A stretch of DNA of 64,000 nucleotides from Pseudarthrobacter sp. fls2-241-R2A-127 (GCF_030209355.1 NZ_JARVSF010000014.1:1-64000); one strand, 5' to 3'; numbered from the stretch's first letter, positions 1 to 8,687 are shown. The notes: a model not told the origin generated them from the letters alone. A program made the numbers and translations.

Positions 1-60
1 CTGAAGCAGGCCATCTAAACAAGGGACGCCGGCCCCCCTTCCAGCAGGCAAAGCCGAAGA

Positions 61-80
61 GCCGATAATGGCGATTCTGT
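61..80 (+). repeat. 20-bp motif shared with the recombinase element at 45.6 kb
   Basis: GCCGATAATGGCGATTCTGT matches 17 of 20 positions of the sequence at 45645-45664, which lies just outside the tyrosine recombinase gene. It may be a terminal or recombination site of a related element. The bases around it (1-137) hold no supportable gene. Confidence 0.4.
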
Positions 81-137
81 CAGCCTGATGAAGGCCGGAA
101 ACCGACAAAGGAATCGAGAAGAAAGAGTTGCATCTCC

Positions 138-424
138 GTGCCAACGGACCACGATGAGCTGTGCACTGACCTCAAGGAATCCCACGAGAACTCCCTGGAG
201 GCCCTGAAATCCGGCAAGGCCCAGATACGAAGGCTGTCGTTCTTTAGCTGGACGAGGCTGATGTCCTCGACGGGCTGAACCCTGTTGGGGAGTTCATCGC
301 CTAAGAGCTCGTGGTCCGGGTCATCCCCCGGCTGACGACGAGTTCACCTGCTAGTCCTGTTCGTGGGCCCCACTTGACCGGAACTGGGAGCCTTCGAGGA
401 CCTGGACTTTGACCTGAGAGCCTA
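138..424 (+). pseudogene. Decayed DUF4193 gene
   Basis: Reading from a GTG at 138, preceded by a purine-rich site, three frames together reproduce the DUF4193 protein encoded at 27155-27454. Matching blocks are DHDEL for DYDEV, LKESHENSLEALKS for VKESQESSLEALRT, LDEADVLDGLNPVGEFIA for LDEADTVDGVDLPGDFIA, and DDEFTC for KDEFVC. The reading shifts frame near 220-232 and again near 330. It meets stops at 245 (TAG), 302 (TAA) and 352 (TAG), and it has lost the second CxxC pair of the zinc ribbon. The gene is dead. An intact paralogue sits 27 kb away, so the island probably carried two copies. Confidence 0.8.
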
Positions 425-496
425 GGAGTCCGTTATTCGGGCATGTCCAAGGTTCTTGGCGACCGTTCGACTGTTCGGACCGCGTCGCGGTCTGCC

Positions 497-631
497 TTGC
501 CGCCAGCCCAGCATGACTTTGTTCAATTGTGATTTCTTGGCCGGGATGAGTTTCCCGGCTCCGTAGTCGATGCGTTGGGCGTGCAGCCACACGCTGAGGG
601 TGTGTTCTTTCTGGTCCTGGGCCTTGTTCGG
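497..631 (-). pseudogene. Fragment of a helicase-associated domain protein
   Basis: The reverse strand encodes about 45 residues of the form LSVWLHAQRIDYGAGKL followed by a Lys/Leu-rich stretch and LGWRQ. This follows the helicase-associated repeat pattern (xxVWLxxQRxxYxxGxLxxxxxxxLxxLPGW). No start codon or upstream domains fit in the space available. It is a stranded domain between the DUF4193 pseudogene and the molybdoenzyme gene. The family call rests on pattern memory. Confidence 0.45.
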
Positions 632-705
632 GAGAAACATCAAGAAATGAGGGCGAAAACAGCTTGCTGGTTCCTGATATTCATCAGGCCATGGTTCCAG
701 CAGTG

Positions 706-2196
706 CTAAATTCCGGCGGCGTTGGCGTAGAACTGCTGGTCTTCGCGCCACCCGCCCATTCCCATTCCGATGTCCTTGACGTCGGTGACGAATTCGATGC
801 CCTGGATCCATTTGATCATTTTGTATCCGAGTTGAGTCTCAAGCCTGAGCCGCAGGGGTGCTCCGTGTTCGATGGGCAGTGGTGCCCCGTTCATCTCCAG
901 GGCTAGGAGTGCTTGTGGCTGCGAAGCTAGGTATATAGGGATGGATGCGTAGTAGAAGCCGTACCGGCCTTCCCCTTCGGTCAGGCCTTTGTCGTCCATG
1001 CCGTAGAACACCACATGCTTGGCGTCGGGGTGGGGTTTGACTTTTTGCATGATGTCGGACAGGGGAATCCCTGCCCATTCAGCAATGGCTGTCCATCCTT
1101 GAATGCAGTTGTGCTTGGTGATCTGCCGTTGATCGCCGAGCTCCCGCAATTCCTGCAGCGAGAATGATATGGGTTCTGCAACCAGGCCGCCGACGGCCAG
1201 GCGGTAGTCACGGAAATCGTTGGTTGCCATCTGCTCATAGGCCTTGCTGGGCGGTGGGTAACCGTTGACACGGAAATAGGGGGAGATGTCGCTTCGAGAG
1301 AAACGCTGGCGTGAAGTGCCGGCCCGGGATATGACCCGTTCAAATGGATTGACTATCCTGCCCAGAAGTCGTTGCGTGCGGCGGCGGTAACGCAGCGAGA
1401 ACCAGGTGATGACCACATGGAAAATCACGATTGCCAGGAGCCCGGCGAGTCCGATGCCCGTGGCCAGCCGGCGGTCGCCATTGGGGTTTCCGAGAACGAT
1501 GGCGGCGAATCCCTGCGGAAGGCCATGGATGATGACCATGAACACGTGTACGACGGTGAACGCCGCGAAAGCACACATGATCAGGAAGTGGAGGCTGCGT
1601 GCTCCCTGCTTGCCGCCGAACAGCTTGCCGTAGCGGGGGAAGCGGGCAAGCACGGAAGGTGACATTGCTGCACCGGTCAGGATCTGCAGTGGTGCCAGAA
1701 TGAAGATCACCACGAAGTAGGCAAGTTTTTGGGCCGGTTCGAACGGTTGACCGGGGATCTTGGCTGGAAACTCGAATTGCAGGTAGGTTCCGACTGCCTT
1801 CAGCGAATCGGGGATGATCGACCAATGGGTGGGAACGATGTACTGCCAATAGCCGGTGGCAAACATGGTGGCGACATACACGATGCCGGTGAGTATCCAG
1901 AATTCGACGGTCATGAAGTGCCAGTGCCGGCCCAGACCGAGGTTTTTTCTGCCCGGCAGGGCAACCACCGGTGACCAGGACTCCTCCTCGTCCAGAGACG
2001 TCCATGGTTTACGCGAGTCGGCCCCGAAACTTTTCTTCGACAACCGCAGCCATTGACGTCCGGGCGGGCAGTCATCATGCCAGTACAACTTGGGGAAGGC
2101 TGACAGAACCTCTATGCCGGACCGGAAGAGCATCAACATCAAGGCAAGATTCAAAAAATGGGTTATCACCACCCACGCGGGAAAAAATTCAGGCAT
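706..2196 (-). CDS. Cytochrome b561-type / sulfite-oxidase-like molybdopterin fusion oxidoreductase
   Basis: The 496-residue protein joins two modules. Residues 1-275 form a four- to five-helix cytochrome b domain of the formate dehydrogenase/Ni-Fe hydrogenase gamma type, with candidate haem histidines at 13, 91/93, 203, 217 and 224. Residues 305-490 form a SUOX/YedY-type molybdopterin domain, in which Cys364 in the NCIQGW motif is the expected molybdenum ligand. In YedY/YedZ-type systems these parts are separate proteins, so here the catalytic domain is covalently tied to its membrane electron partner. No Tat signal is visible; the N-terminus enters the membrane directly. The substrate is unknown. 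The gene reads away from the plus-strand gene at 2319. Confidence 0.85.
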   Translation of the reverse strand: MPEFFPAWVVITHFLNLALMLMLFRSGIEVLSAFPKLYWHDDCPPGRQWLRLSKKSFGADSRKPWTSLDEEESWSPVVALPGRKNLGLGRHWHFMTVEFWILTGIVYVATMFATGYWQYIVPTHWSIIPDSLKAVGTYLQFEFPAKIPGQPFEPAQKLAYFVVIFILAPLQILTGAAMSPSVLARFPRYGKLFGGKQGARSLHFLIMCAFAAFTVVHVFMVIIHGLPQGFAAIVLGNPNGDRRLATGIGLAGLLAIVIFHVVITWFSLRYRRRTQRLLGRIVNPFERVISRAGTSRQRFSRSDISPYFRVNGYPPPSKAYEQMATNDFRDYRLAVGGLVAEPISFSLQELRELGDQRQITKHNCIQGWTAIAEWAGIPLSDIMQKVKPHPDAKHVVFYGMDDKGLTEGEGRYGFYYASIPIYLASQPQALLALEMNGAPLPIEHGAPLRLRLETQLGYKMIKWIQGIEFVTDVKDIGMGMGGWREDQQFYANAAGI

Positions 2197-2318
2197 ACGT
2201 CCTCCTCAATACCCGGCGATGACAATTGGACGCCCCGCCGCTGCGATTCAATGTTTGGAAGGCCTGCCCTCGCGGACTCCACTGGCCGAAAAGAAGGACA
2301 CGGAGCACACTGTTGGGT

Positions 2319-2657
2319 ATGGCCAGTTACGGCACCGACACAGTCCAACAAGAACTTGCCCGCATGCGCGCCGCGCTTCTGGATGGACGGGGCCCGGGCG
2401 CGAGCCCCGGCGAAATTAGCCGGCACACCCGGGACCGCCAGTGGCTCGGGAAACTCCCAACCCCGGTAGCGTTGGAATCCGTGGCGGATCAGGCACACCA
2501 GGCACGAACCGAGATGGAGTTCAGTTCATCCCGCAGCCTGGAACACCTGGGCGGACTTTCCATCGCTATTGCTGCGGCCGGTGGTTTGGCTCTCCTGGCG
2601 AACTGGTTGCTCCGCAAGACACGGAGTCGGAGGAGGCCCGGGCCCGGTGCGCCGTAG
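2319..2657 (+). CDS. Small C-terminally membrane-anchored protein, unknown function
   Basis: The predicted 112-residue protein has a polar, Arg/Glu-rich N-terminal half (VQQELARMRAALLDG) and one transmembrane helix at about 80-101 (LGGLSIAIAAAGGLALL), followed by a basic Arg/Lys tail. That is the layout of a tail-anchored, cytoplasm-facing protein. The ATG at 2319 was preferred over the upstream ATG at 2226 because the residues before it look non-coding; a GGAG lies about 13 bases upstream. The 216-residue protein at 20182 has the same polar-then-single-helix layout. I do not recognise the family. Confidence 0.5.
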   Translation: MASYGTDTVQQELARMRAALLDGRGPGASPGEISRHTRDRQWLGKLPTPVALESVADQAHQARTEMEFSSSRSLEHLGGLSIAIAAAGGLALLANWLLRKTRSRRRPGPGAP

Positions 2658-2717
2658 CTGTCCAGACCGAGACGCTGAATAAACACCCAGGGGTGACGTC
2701 CGCATCAGATGGTCCCC

Positions 2718-3008
2718 TCACCGGTGGCTTTGTTCGTCCCGGGCCAGTGAGTCGATCTTGTCCAGCTTGAGGTAGCGGAACTGCCGGATGAGGCGCAGCG
2801 TCGGCTTAAGGGCGAAACAAATGGACCCGATGAGGAAGCACCAGAGCGCCGGGTCCGTGGCATCCGGAGAAAAGAACAGGATGCTGCCGATGATAAAAAG
2901 GCCGGCAGCGGCGAAATCGACCACGGTGTAGGTGAGCTCGATAGCGGCATACAACTGTTCGTGCGCCGAGGATCTCTGGCTTGCCCGAGGGTCAAACAAG
3001 TGGTGCAT
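2718..3008 (-). CDS. YrhK-like small membrane protein
   Basis: The 96-residue protein carries two hydrophobic helices at about 26-46 and 55-73, joined by a short turn (SPDATDPALWC), and ends in KPTLRLIRQFRYLKL, the usual ending of the YrhK domain. The family's function is not established; members are small integral membrane proteins often found beside transporters. It lies 61 bp downstream of the sugar transporter stop on the same strand and could share its transcript. Confidence 0.75.
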   Translation of the reverse strand: MHHLFDPRASQRSSAHEQLYAAIELTYTVVDFAAAGLFIIGSILFFSPDATDPALWCFLIGSICFALKPTLRLIRQFRYLKLDKIDSLARDEQSHR

Positions 3009-3069
3009 GCCGTCCTCTTTCTGCTGGTCATTCCAGCCTCGGGTAGTGGGTAAGTCTCAGGGGCTTCCT

Positions 3070-4503
3070 TCAAAGGGACCAAAAGTGCCGGCTGGCGTCA
3101 TTGGGGGAGCAGGGGTTAGTCCCGGGGGAGTCCTTCGCCATCAGGTCGGACTGGATGTTTTCCAAGGACCGGTCCTTTGTCTCCGGAACCTTCTTCAGGA
3201 AAAACAGGAACGCGAGGACACCAAGGCCGGCATAGAGGTAGAACGTACCCTGGCGGGTGATCACCTGGCCGAGGCTCAGGAAAGTGGCGGCAACCAGGAA
3301 GTTGGCGCCCCAGTTCACCAGGGTTGCCACGGACATGGCCTTGCTGCGGATGCCCGTGGGGTATATCTCGGAGATCATTAGCCAGAAGACCGGGCCCAGT
3401 CCAATGGCGAAAGAAGCGATGTAAAGCAGCAGACCCACCAGGGCGAGGTAGCCGGCGTGTTGCTGGAGGGCACCGGAGCTGAAGTAGACGCCCAACAGTA
3501 CCAAGGACAACGTAAGCCCCACCGTCCCGGTGAGCAGCAGTTTGCGCCGGCCCAGTCGGTCGATCAGAAGCACTGCGATAACAGTGAATATCAGGTTGGT
3601 CAGTCCGACGAACAGGGTCTGTGTGATGGAGGTGCTCTTTGTCAGTCCGGTGTCGGAGAGGATTGTCGGAGCATAGTAAATAACCGTGTTGATGCCGACG
3701 AACTGCTGGAAAACGGCTAAACCTAGACCGATCAACAGCAGCGGACGTATTTCGGGCCTCAGCAGGTCCCGAACCTTCGTTGCGGATTCAGCGTCGTTGG
3801 CCTCTTTTATGTCTTGGATTTCCTGTTCCACCTGCGCACCTTTAACACCCTCGCGCAAGCGCTCCAGTACCTTGTGCGCCTCATCTCCACGTCCCTGCTG
3901 CACAAGCCAGCGAGGGGTGTGGGGGACGGTCAGCATACCGATGGCCAGCACGGCGCCGGGGATGACACCGAAGCCGAGCATCCAGCGCCAATTGTTAGTG
4001 AAGCCCTGGAACACGAAGTTCACTATGTAGGCCAGCAGGATTCCTGCGGTGACCGCGAGTTGGTTGAAGGACACCAGCCCACCCCGGACGCGTGGCGGAC
4101 TTACCTCGGAAATGTATAACGGCGCCACAAAGGATGCCGTGCCCACTGATACCCCCAGCAGGAACCTGAAGCCGATCAGCATGGGAACGCTAATCGAAAG
4201 GGCGCATCCCAAAGCGCCGACGACATAGAGGGAGCCGGAAATCACCTTGGTCCATTTCCGGCTGATCTTGTCCGCGAGATACCCGGAGATCAGGGCACCA
4301 AGCATGGCACCAAGCAACAGGGAGGACACAATCCATTCCTGGGCGACTGCACTGGCGTTCAGATCGCTTTTGATGAAGAGCAGCGCCCCCGAAATTACCC
4401 CCGTATCGTAACCGAACAGTAAGCCGCCTACTGCCGCGATAACCGAGGCACGCAGCAGCAGGCCGTTGCCGCTCCGGCGCATCTCGCCTACAAACCCAGC
4501 CAT
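3070..4503 (-). CDS. Sugar porter family MFS transporter (proton:sugar symporter)
   Basis: The 477-residue protein has twelve predicted helices and the sugar porter signatures: GYDTGVISGAL at 31-41 after helix 1, DRLGRRKLL in the mid-protein loop, and PETKDRSLE after helix 12. This is the XylE/GalP/IolT group that imports hexoses, pentoses or inositol with protons. The start follows a GGGAGGGA ribosome site. A perfect TTGCG-N4-CGCAA site lies 171 bp upstream at 4674. With the divergent GH15 hydrolase at 4868 it suggests uptake of sugar released from a glucan or disaccharide. The substrate cannot be read from the sequence. Confidence 0.9.
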   Translation of the reverse strand: MAGFVGEMRRSGNGLLLRASVIAAVGGLLFGYDTGVISGALLFIKSDLNASAVAQEWIVSSLLLGAMLGALISGYLADKISRKWTKVISGSLYVVGALGCALSISVPMLIGFRFLLGVSVGTASFVAPLYISEVSPPRVRGGLVSFNQLAVTAGILLAYIVNFVFQGFTNNWRWMLGFGVIPGAVLAIGMLTVPHTPRWLVQQGRGDEAHKVLERLREGVKGAQVEQEIQDIKEANDAESATKVRDLLRPEIRPLLLIGLGLAVFQQFVGINTVIYYAPTILSDTGLTKSTSITQTLFVGLTNLIFTVIAVLLIDRLGRRKLLLTGTVGLTLSLVLLGVYFSSGALQQHAGYLALVGLLLYIASFAIGLGPVFWLMISEIYPTGIRSKAMSVATLVNWGANFLVAATFLSLGQVITRQGTFYLYAGLGVLAFLFFLKKVPETKDRSLENIQSDLMAKDSPGTNPCSPNDASRHFWSL

Positions 4504-4673
4504 CGCCAGTCCCTCCCTTTAATCCTGTCTTCGTTTGGCGTCGGATCAATGGAAAGTGAACCGTGCCGGGCTAGCCGCCGCGAGGAGTTGACGTGCGGCG
4601 GTTTCTTCCATTCCGGCTCTTCCAGTTCCTGGCCGGGCTAGAACTCCCGCATCTAATTGCACATAACGTATCA

Positions 4674-4687
4674 TTGCGCCCCCGCAA
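4674..4687. promoter_or_regulatory. Putative operator TTGCG-N4-CGCAA, perfect arms (sugar porter side)
   Basis: TTGCGCCCCCGCAA has perfect 5-bp inverted arms. On the minus strand it is followed by ATGATACG, upstream of the sugar porter at 4503. It is one of two sites in the 364-bp divergent region shared with the GH15 gene. Confidence 0.6.
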
Positions 4688-4830
4688 TTGAAAGAGGGAA
4701 TTTTTCCACCTGTGGGTCTTGGGGCAGGAGAAGAACCCATGGGTGCAGGTGACGCATCCACCGTGCTATCAAGGCCTTGAAGGGAAAGCGGTGGACCTCG
4801 GTGTGCGGCTGGCCAATCTGCGGTTTTCCA

Positions 4831-4844
4831 TTGCGCTTAGGCAA
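4831..4844. promoter_or_regulatory. Putative operator TTGCG-N4-GGCAA (GH15 side)
   Basis: TTGCGCTTAGGCAA has one arm mismatch. It ends 23 bp before the GH15 start at 4868 and is followed by CTATTACC. The marR site has the same spacing and the same CTAT follow-on. Confidence 0.55.
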
Positions 4845-4867
4845 CTATTACCTCTAGACTCGGTGGT

Positions 4868-6637
4868 ATGTTCGACGCCTTGGCAGACTTTCCCCCACAT
4901 GTGTTGCGGGAGTATGCGATGGTTGCTGACGGTGCCCGGGCTGCTTTGATAGGTCCCCGGGGGGACGTGGTGTGGATGTGCGCGCCGCGCTGGCATGACG
5001 ATGCCGTTTTCTCGGGTCTTCTGGGTGGTCCGGGAGCGTTCGCCGTAAGTCCGACTGATCCGCGTTATGTATGGGGCGGACAGTATGAGGACGGAACACT
5101 GATTTGGGTGAGCCGTTGGGTAACGGGGGCGGGGATCATCGAATGCCGGGAAGCGCTGGCATATCCCGGGGACCCAACCCGGGCGGTGCTGCTGCGCCGG
5201 ATTTCTGCTGTTCTGGGTCCCGCGTCGGTGCGGATGATTCTGGACGCACGGGCGAACTTCGGCAAGCACAAGATGGCGCGGCTTTCCTGCCACGACGGTG
5301 TTTGGACAGCGAGCTCCGGGAATCTCAAAGTGCGTCTGGTCGGTGCGTCAGGGGCGAAGTCCGGAGAACATGGTCTTGAAGCGGTTTTTGAGCTGGCGGA
5401 AGGCGACTATCACGATCTGGTGCTGGAAATCTCCGATCACCAACTGCCCGTGGAGCCGGTGGAGCCGGGGCCGGCCTGGAGCGCAACAGAAAATGCCTGG
5501 CATTCGGTGGTTCCCCAGTTTGATAACACGATATCTGCCGACGACTGCAGACAGTCGTATGCGGTTCTGCGCGGAATGACGGGGGTGGGGGGAGCGATGG
5601 TGGCCGCGTCCACCATGGGCTTGCCTGAGCGGGCCGAGCAAAAGAGGAATTACGACTACCGGTACGCGTGGATCCGGGACCAGTGTTATGTCGGCCAGGC
5701 AGTCGCGGCTTGCAAGATGTTTCCACTTCTGGATGATGCGGTGGGTTTTGTTGCCTCCAGACTGCTCACTGACGGACCGGGCATGCGCCCGGCTTACACC
5801 ACCGAGGGCGGGAAGGTCCCGGATGAATGGGACGTTGGGCTGCCCGGGTACCCGGGTGGGGCCGGCCGGGCCGGCAACTGGGTCAATGACCAATTCCAGT
5901 TGGACGCGTTCGGGGAGTCCCTGCTGCTGTTCGCCGCCGCTGCCGAGAATGACCGGCTGGACCTTGAGCACTGGAAGGCGGCAGAAATCTGCGCGGATGC
6001 GATCATGGCGCGGTGGCAGGAACCTGACGCGGGCATGTGGGAACTCGACAACCGCAAGTGGGCCCACTCCCGCCTCATCTGCGCTGCAGGCCTGCGAGCC
6101 ATTGGCCGTAATGCACCGCCGCAGCAGGGAGCGAAGTGGACCTCCCAGGCTGACACCCTGATTACTGACGTGGCCAACGACTGCCTGCACCCCAGCGGGC
6201 GGTGGCAACGCGCACCGGATGATGACCGCGTCGACGCGTCCCTGCTTCTTCCGGTGATCCGGGGTGCTCTTCCGCCCGATGACCCCCGGTCGGTAGCCAC
6301 TCTCAAGACGGTGCAAGACACCCTGGCCCGTGATAGATACCTGTATCGCTTCCGCCAGGACGGACGGGCTCTGGCCAAGTCGGAGGGAGCTTTCCTGCTG
6401 TGCGGCTTCGACATGGCCATGGCCCTCCATCAAAGCGGAGAGACCACCGAAGCGGCCCGCTGGTTCGAAAGAAACCGGGCTGCCTGCGGCTCTCCCGGCC
6501 TCTTTACGGAGGAGTATGACGTCGAGCAACGCCAACTCCGGGGGAATTTCCCACAGGCCTTTGTACACGCCGCCATGCTCGAGACCTCGCGCCGGCTGGC
6601 GGATCCTCCGCCCCCGTGGCGGGGACTGAATTCCTAG
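4868..6637 (+). CDS. Glycoside hydrolase family 15 protein (glucoamylase/trehalase-like)
   Basis: The 589-residue protein has the bacterial GH15 layout: an N-terminal beta-rich domain (1-230) and an alpha/alpha-barrel. The barrel holds the NYDYRYAWIRD motif at about 260 and the EEYDVEQRQLRGNFPQAF segment at 548 near the C-terminus, where the catalytic base normally lies. Actinobacterial members include glucoamylases and cytosolic trehalases that release glucose. No signal peptide is seen, so it is probably cytosolic. No strong ribosome site precedes the ATG, so the mRNA may have a very short leader. It lies divergent from a sugar porter and a second GH15 gene is at 18330. Trehalose or malto-oligosaccharide are the likely substrates, by inference. 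Confidence 0.88.
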   Translation: MFDALADFPPHVLREYAMVADGARAALIGPRGDVVWMCAPRWHDDAVFSGLLGGPGAFAVSPTDPRYVWGGQYEDGTLIWVSRWVTGAGIIECREALAYPGDPTRAVLLRRISAVLGPASVRMILDARANFGKHKMARLSCHDGVWTASSGNLKVRLVGASGAKSGEHGLEAVFELAEGDYHDLVLEISDHQLPVEPVEPGPAWSATENAWHSVVPQFDNTISADDCRQSYAVLRGMTGVGGAMVAASTMGLPERAEQKRNYDYRYAWIRDQCYVGQAVAACKMFPLLDDAVGFVASRLLTDGPGMRPAYTTEGGKVPDEWDVGLPGYPGGAGRAGNWVNDQFQLDAFGESLLLFAAAAENDRLDLEHWKAAEICADAIMARWQEPDAGMWELDNRKWAHSRLICAAGLRAIGRNAPPQQGAKWTSQADTLITDVANDCLHPSGRWQRAPDDDRVDASLLLPVIRGALPPDDPRSVATLKTVQDTLARDRYLYRFRQDGRALAKSEGAFLLCGFDMAMALHQSGETTEAARWFERNRAACGSPGLFTEEYDVEQRQLRGNFPQAFVHAAMLETSRRLADPPPPWRGLNS

Positions 6638-6696
6638 CAGCGGGCACTACCGATCAGCTATTTGGCGAAGTAACCGAGGCACGACGAGGAGCACGC

Positions 6697-7716
6697 ATGA
6701 ACACCTTCAAAGACAGGACAGTCGTTGTAACGGGCGCGAGCGGTGGTATCGGCCGGGCCACGGCTGTCGGCTTCGGCCAGCAAGGGGCCTCAGTCGCCCT
6801 GCTCGCCCGCGGTGAAGCAGGGCTGGCCGGTGCCGCAAGGGAAGTGGAAGCGGCAGGGGGACGGGCACTGACGGTCGCGGTGGACACCGCCGACCATGAT
6901 GCCCTCGACAAGGCCGCCACGCGGGTCGAGCGGGAACTGGGCCCAATCGACATCTGGGTCAACGTAGCTTTCACCTCAGTCTTCGCCCCCTTTGACCAGA
7001 TTAAACCCGAGGAATACAAGCGGGTCACGGAGGTCAGCTATCTTGGCTACGTCTACGGAACAATGATCGCTCTGGACCGGATGAAGAAGCAGGGGCAGGG
7101 CACCATTGTCCAGGTAGGCTCGGCTCTTGCCTATCGGGGAATCCCGCTCCAGTCCGCCTACTGCGGTGCAAAGCACGCCATCCAGGGCTTCAACGAATCC
7201 CTTCGGTGCGAACTGCTTCACGATCGAAGCCCGATCAGGACCACCATGGTGCAGATGCCGGCTGTCAACACCCCACAGTTCAGCTGGGTGCTTTCCCGCC
7301 TGCCGAACAAAGCCCAGCCGGTGCCGCCCATCTACCAGCCCGAAGTCGCAGCGCGTGGCGTCCTTTACGCCGCCGCGCACCCGCAGCGCCGGGAGTACTG
7401 GGTGGGCGGAAGCACCATGGGCACCCTGGTGGCCAATGCCGTCGCCCCCGGACTGCTCGACAGGTACCTTGCCCGGACAGGATTCAAATCCCAGCAAAGG
7501 CCACAACCGCGCGACCCCGAACAACCCGTCAACCTGTGGAAACCGACCGACGAAGAGCGGGACTTCGGCACCCACGGCGCATTCGATGCCCGCTCAGCAG
7601 ACCGAAGCGTCCAATTGTGGGCATCCCAGCACCACGGCGCCCTTCTCGCCGTGAGCGGAGCAGCGGCCGCATTGTTGACGTTGTTCCCTATGCTGCTGGG
7701 AAAGAGGCGGCAGTGA
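6697..7716 (+). CDS. Short-chain dehydrogenase/reductase with C-terminal membrane tail
   Basis: The 339-residue protein opens with the classical SDR dinucleotide site TGASGGIG at 12-19 and carries the catalytic Ser and YCGAK around residues 140-160. It is about 90 residues longer than a typical SDR. The extension ends in a hydrophobic helix (AVSGAAAALLTLFPMLL) and a KRRQ tail, which suggests a membrane-anchored oxidoreductase. The ATG at 6697 follows GACGAGGA; an in-frame ATG at 6616 inside the GH15 gene is a poorer start. Its stop TGA overlaps the next gene's ATG, so it heads an operon with the subunit 3/GMC pair. The substrate is unknown; its neighbours suggest a sugar or sugar alcohol. Confidence 0.85.
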   Translation: MNTFKDRTVVVTGASGGIGRATAVGFGQQGASVALLARGEAGLAGAAREVEAAGGRALTVAVDTADHDALDKAATRVERELGPIDIWVNVAFTSVFAPFDQIKPEEYKRVTEVSYLGYVYGTMIALDRMKKQGQGTIVQVGSALAYRGIPLQSAYCGAKHAIQGFNESLRCELLHDRSPIRTTMVQMPAVNTPQFSWVLSRLPNKAQPVPPIYQPEVAARGVLYAAAHPQRREYWVGGSTMGTLVANAVAPGLLDRYLARTGFKSQQRPQPRDPEQPVNLWKPTDEERDFGTHGAFDARSADRSVQLWASQHHGALLAVSGAAAALLTLFPMLLGKRRQ

Positions 7717-8093
7717 TGAGGGCCCTGGAGATCACCCGGGGAGCTTACGGCCTATGCCAGGTGGCGTTCCCGGCGCCGGTTTACCGTGTTGCGGTAGGCC
7801 AACAACCGGATGCACGTGTCCGGGCCGTAATGCGGATTCTGGGTGCCAGACACCTCATTCAAGCCATAGCCGTCGGGGCAGCCCCAGCCTCAGGTACGGT
7901 CCGCGTGGGTGCCGGCGTGGTGGACTCACTGCATTCCGTCAGCATGATTGCCCTGGCCATCGCCGACCGTCGGCGCCGCAGGCCAGCCGCCCTGGACGCC
8001 GTGATCGCCGGCTTGTTCGCAGGCATGGAATTCGCGGCCGCCGGACGGCGCCAAAGGGGCTCTCCCGCTCCGGCGCCACGCTGGCGCGGATGA
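7716..8093 (+). CDS. Small membrane protein, paralogue of the 27.9-kb gene
   Basis: The 125-residue protein opens with MRALEITRGAYGLCQVA and is clearly homologous to the product of 27895-28341 (MRPLEVVRAAYGTAELL). Both share VMRILGARHLIQA and then a hydrophobic stretch ending in ADRRRRR. Two or three membrane segments are likely. The start ATG overlaps the SDR stop. The last codons and the stop lie in the first unit of a 20-bp tandem repeat. I do not recognise the family beyond a loose resemblance to DUF4267-type proteins. Confidence 0.65.
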   Translation: MRALEITRGAYGLCQVAFPAPVYRVAVGQQPDARVRAVMRILGARHLIQAIAVGAAPASGTVRVGAGVVDSLHSVSMIALAIADRRRRRPAALDAVIAGLFAGMEFAAAGRRQRGSPAPAPRWRG

Positions 8094-8133
8094 CGCCACG
8101 TTGGCGCGGATGACGCCGCGTTGGCGCGGATGA
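8074..8133 (+). repeat. Three 20-bp tandem repeats over a stop codon
   Basis: The unit CGCCACGYTGGCGCGGATGA occurs three times without gaps at 8074, 8094 and 8114, with only C/T and A/G changes in the CACGYT part. Each unit ends in TGA and the first one supplies the stop of the gene at 7716. Because 20 is not a multiple of 3, the copies read in different frames. Confidence 0.9.
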
Positions 8134-8228
8134 TGCAGTGCCGAGTGGGCCACAAGGGATCAGCGCCAGGTTTGTAGCACAGGAACAATTTGCGGAATAA
8201 AAGAAGCAGCGTGAGAACGGGGAGCGGA

Positions 8229-8687
8229 ATGAAAACACCAGTTCCAACCAAGGCAACCATTCACGGGATAGACCGCATGATCCGGAATGTGGAAACCGGC
8301 CGATTTGAGCGATCACTTTCCGGCCTCACTGCGGCCGGGGCCCTGGTTACCGCGGCGGAAATATACTTTGAACACGACAAGGCAAGCTTCGGCAACAAAC
8401 TCATGTGGCTCCCGGTCGCCCTCGGTCCGGTCGGAGCGGCTGCCGGGATCGCCGGAATCTTTAGCAAGAGGATGGCTAAGACAGCGCTTCCCCTGGCTTC
8501 CGCGGCCATCATCGCCAACGGCTTGCAGGGAACGTACCTGCACGCGCGGGGCATCGCCCAAAAACCCGGAGGATTCTCCAACCTGACCTACAACATGGAG
8601 ATGGGACCACCGTTACTGGCACCGCTCCTGGTGACGCTGGTCGGTGGGATGGGCTTGCTTGCCGCAGTACTGAGGAGGGAAAAGTGA
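8229..8687 (+). CDS. Four-helix membrane protein, unknown function
   Basis: The 152-residue protein has a polar N-terminus (IDRMIRNVETGRFERSLS) and four hydrophobic segments at about 30-48, 60-80, 86-107 and 126-147. It is a candidate membrane anchor or quinone-facing subunit for the dehydrogenase pair that follows. The ATG at 8229 has a GGGGAGCGGA ribosome site; an upstream in-frame start at 8190 lacks one. The next gene's GTG overlaps its stop. A decayed copy of this gene lies at 21668-21946. I do not recognise the family. Confidence 0.7.
   Translation: MKTPVPTKATIHGIDRMIRNVETGRFERSLSGLTAAGALVTAAEIYFEHDKASFGNKLMWLPVALGPVGAAAGIAGIFSKRMAKTALPLASAAIIANGLQGTYLHARGIAQKPGGFSNLTYNMEMGPPLLAPLLVTLVGGMGLLAAVLRREK

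Noticed and set aside
4831..4860. Reading TTGCG as a -35 box with a -10 about 17 bp further on
   Set aside because: The spacing works at the GH15 promoter but not at the marR, 28731 or 22590 sites, so the palindrome is better read as an operator.
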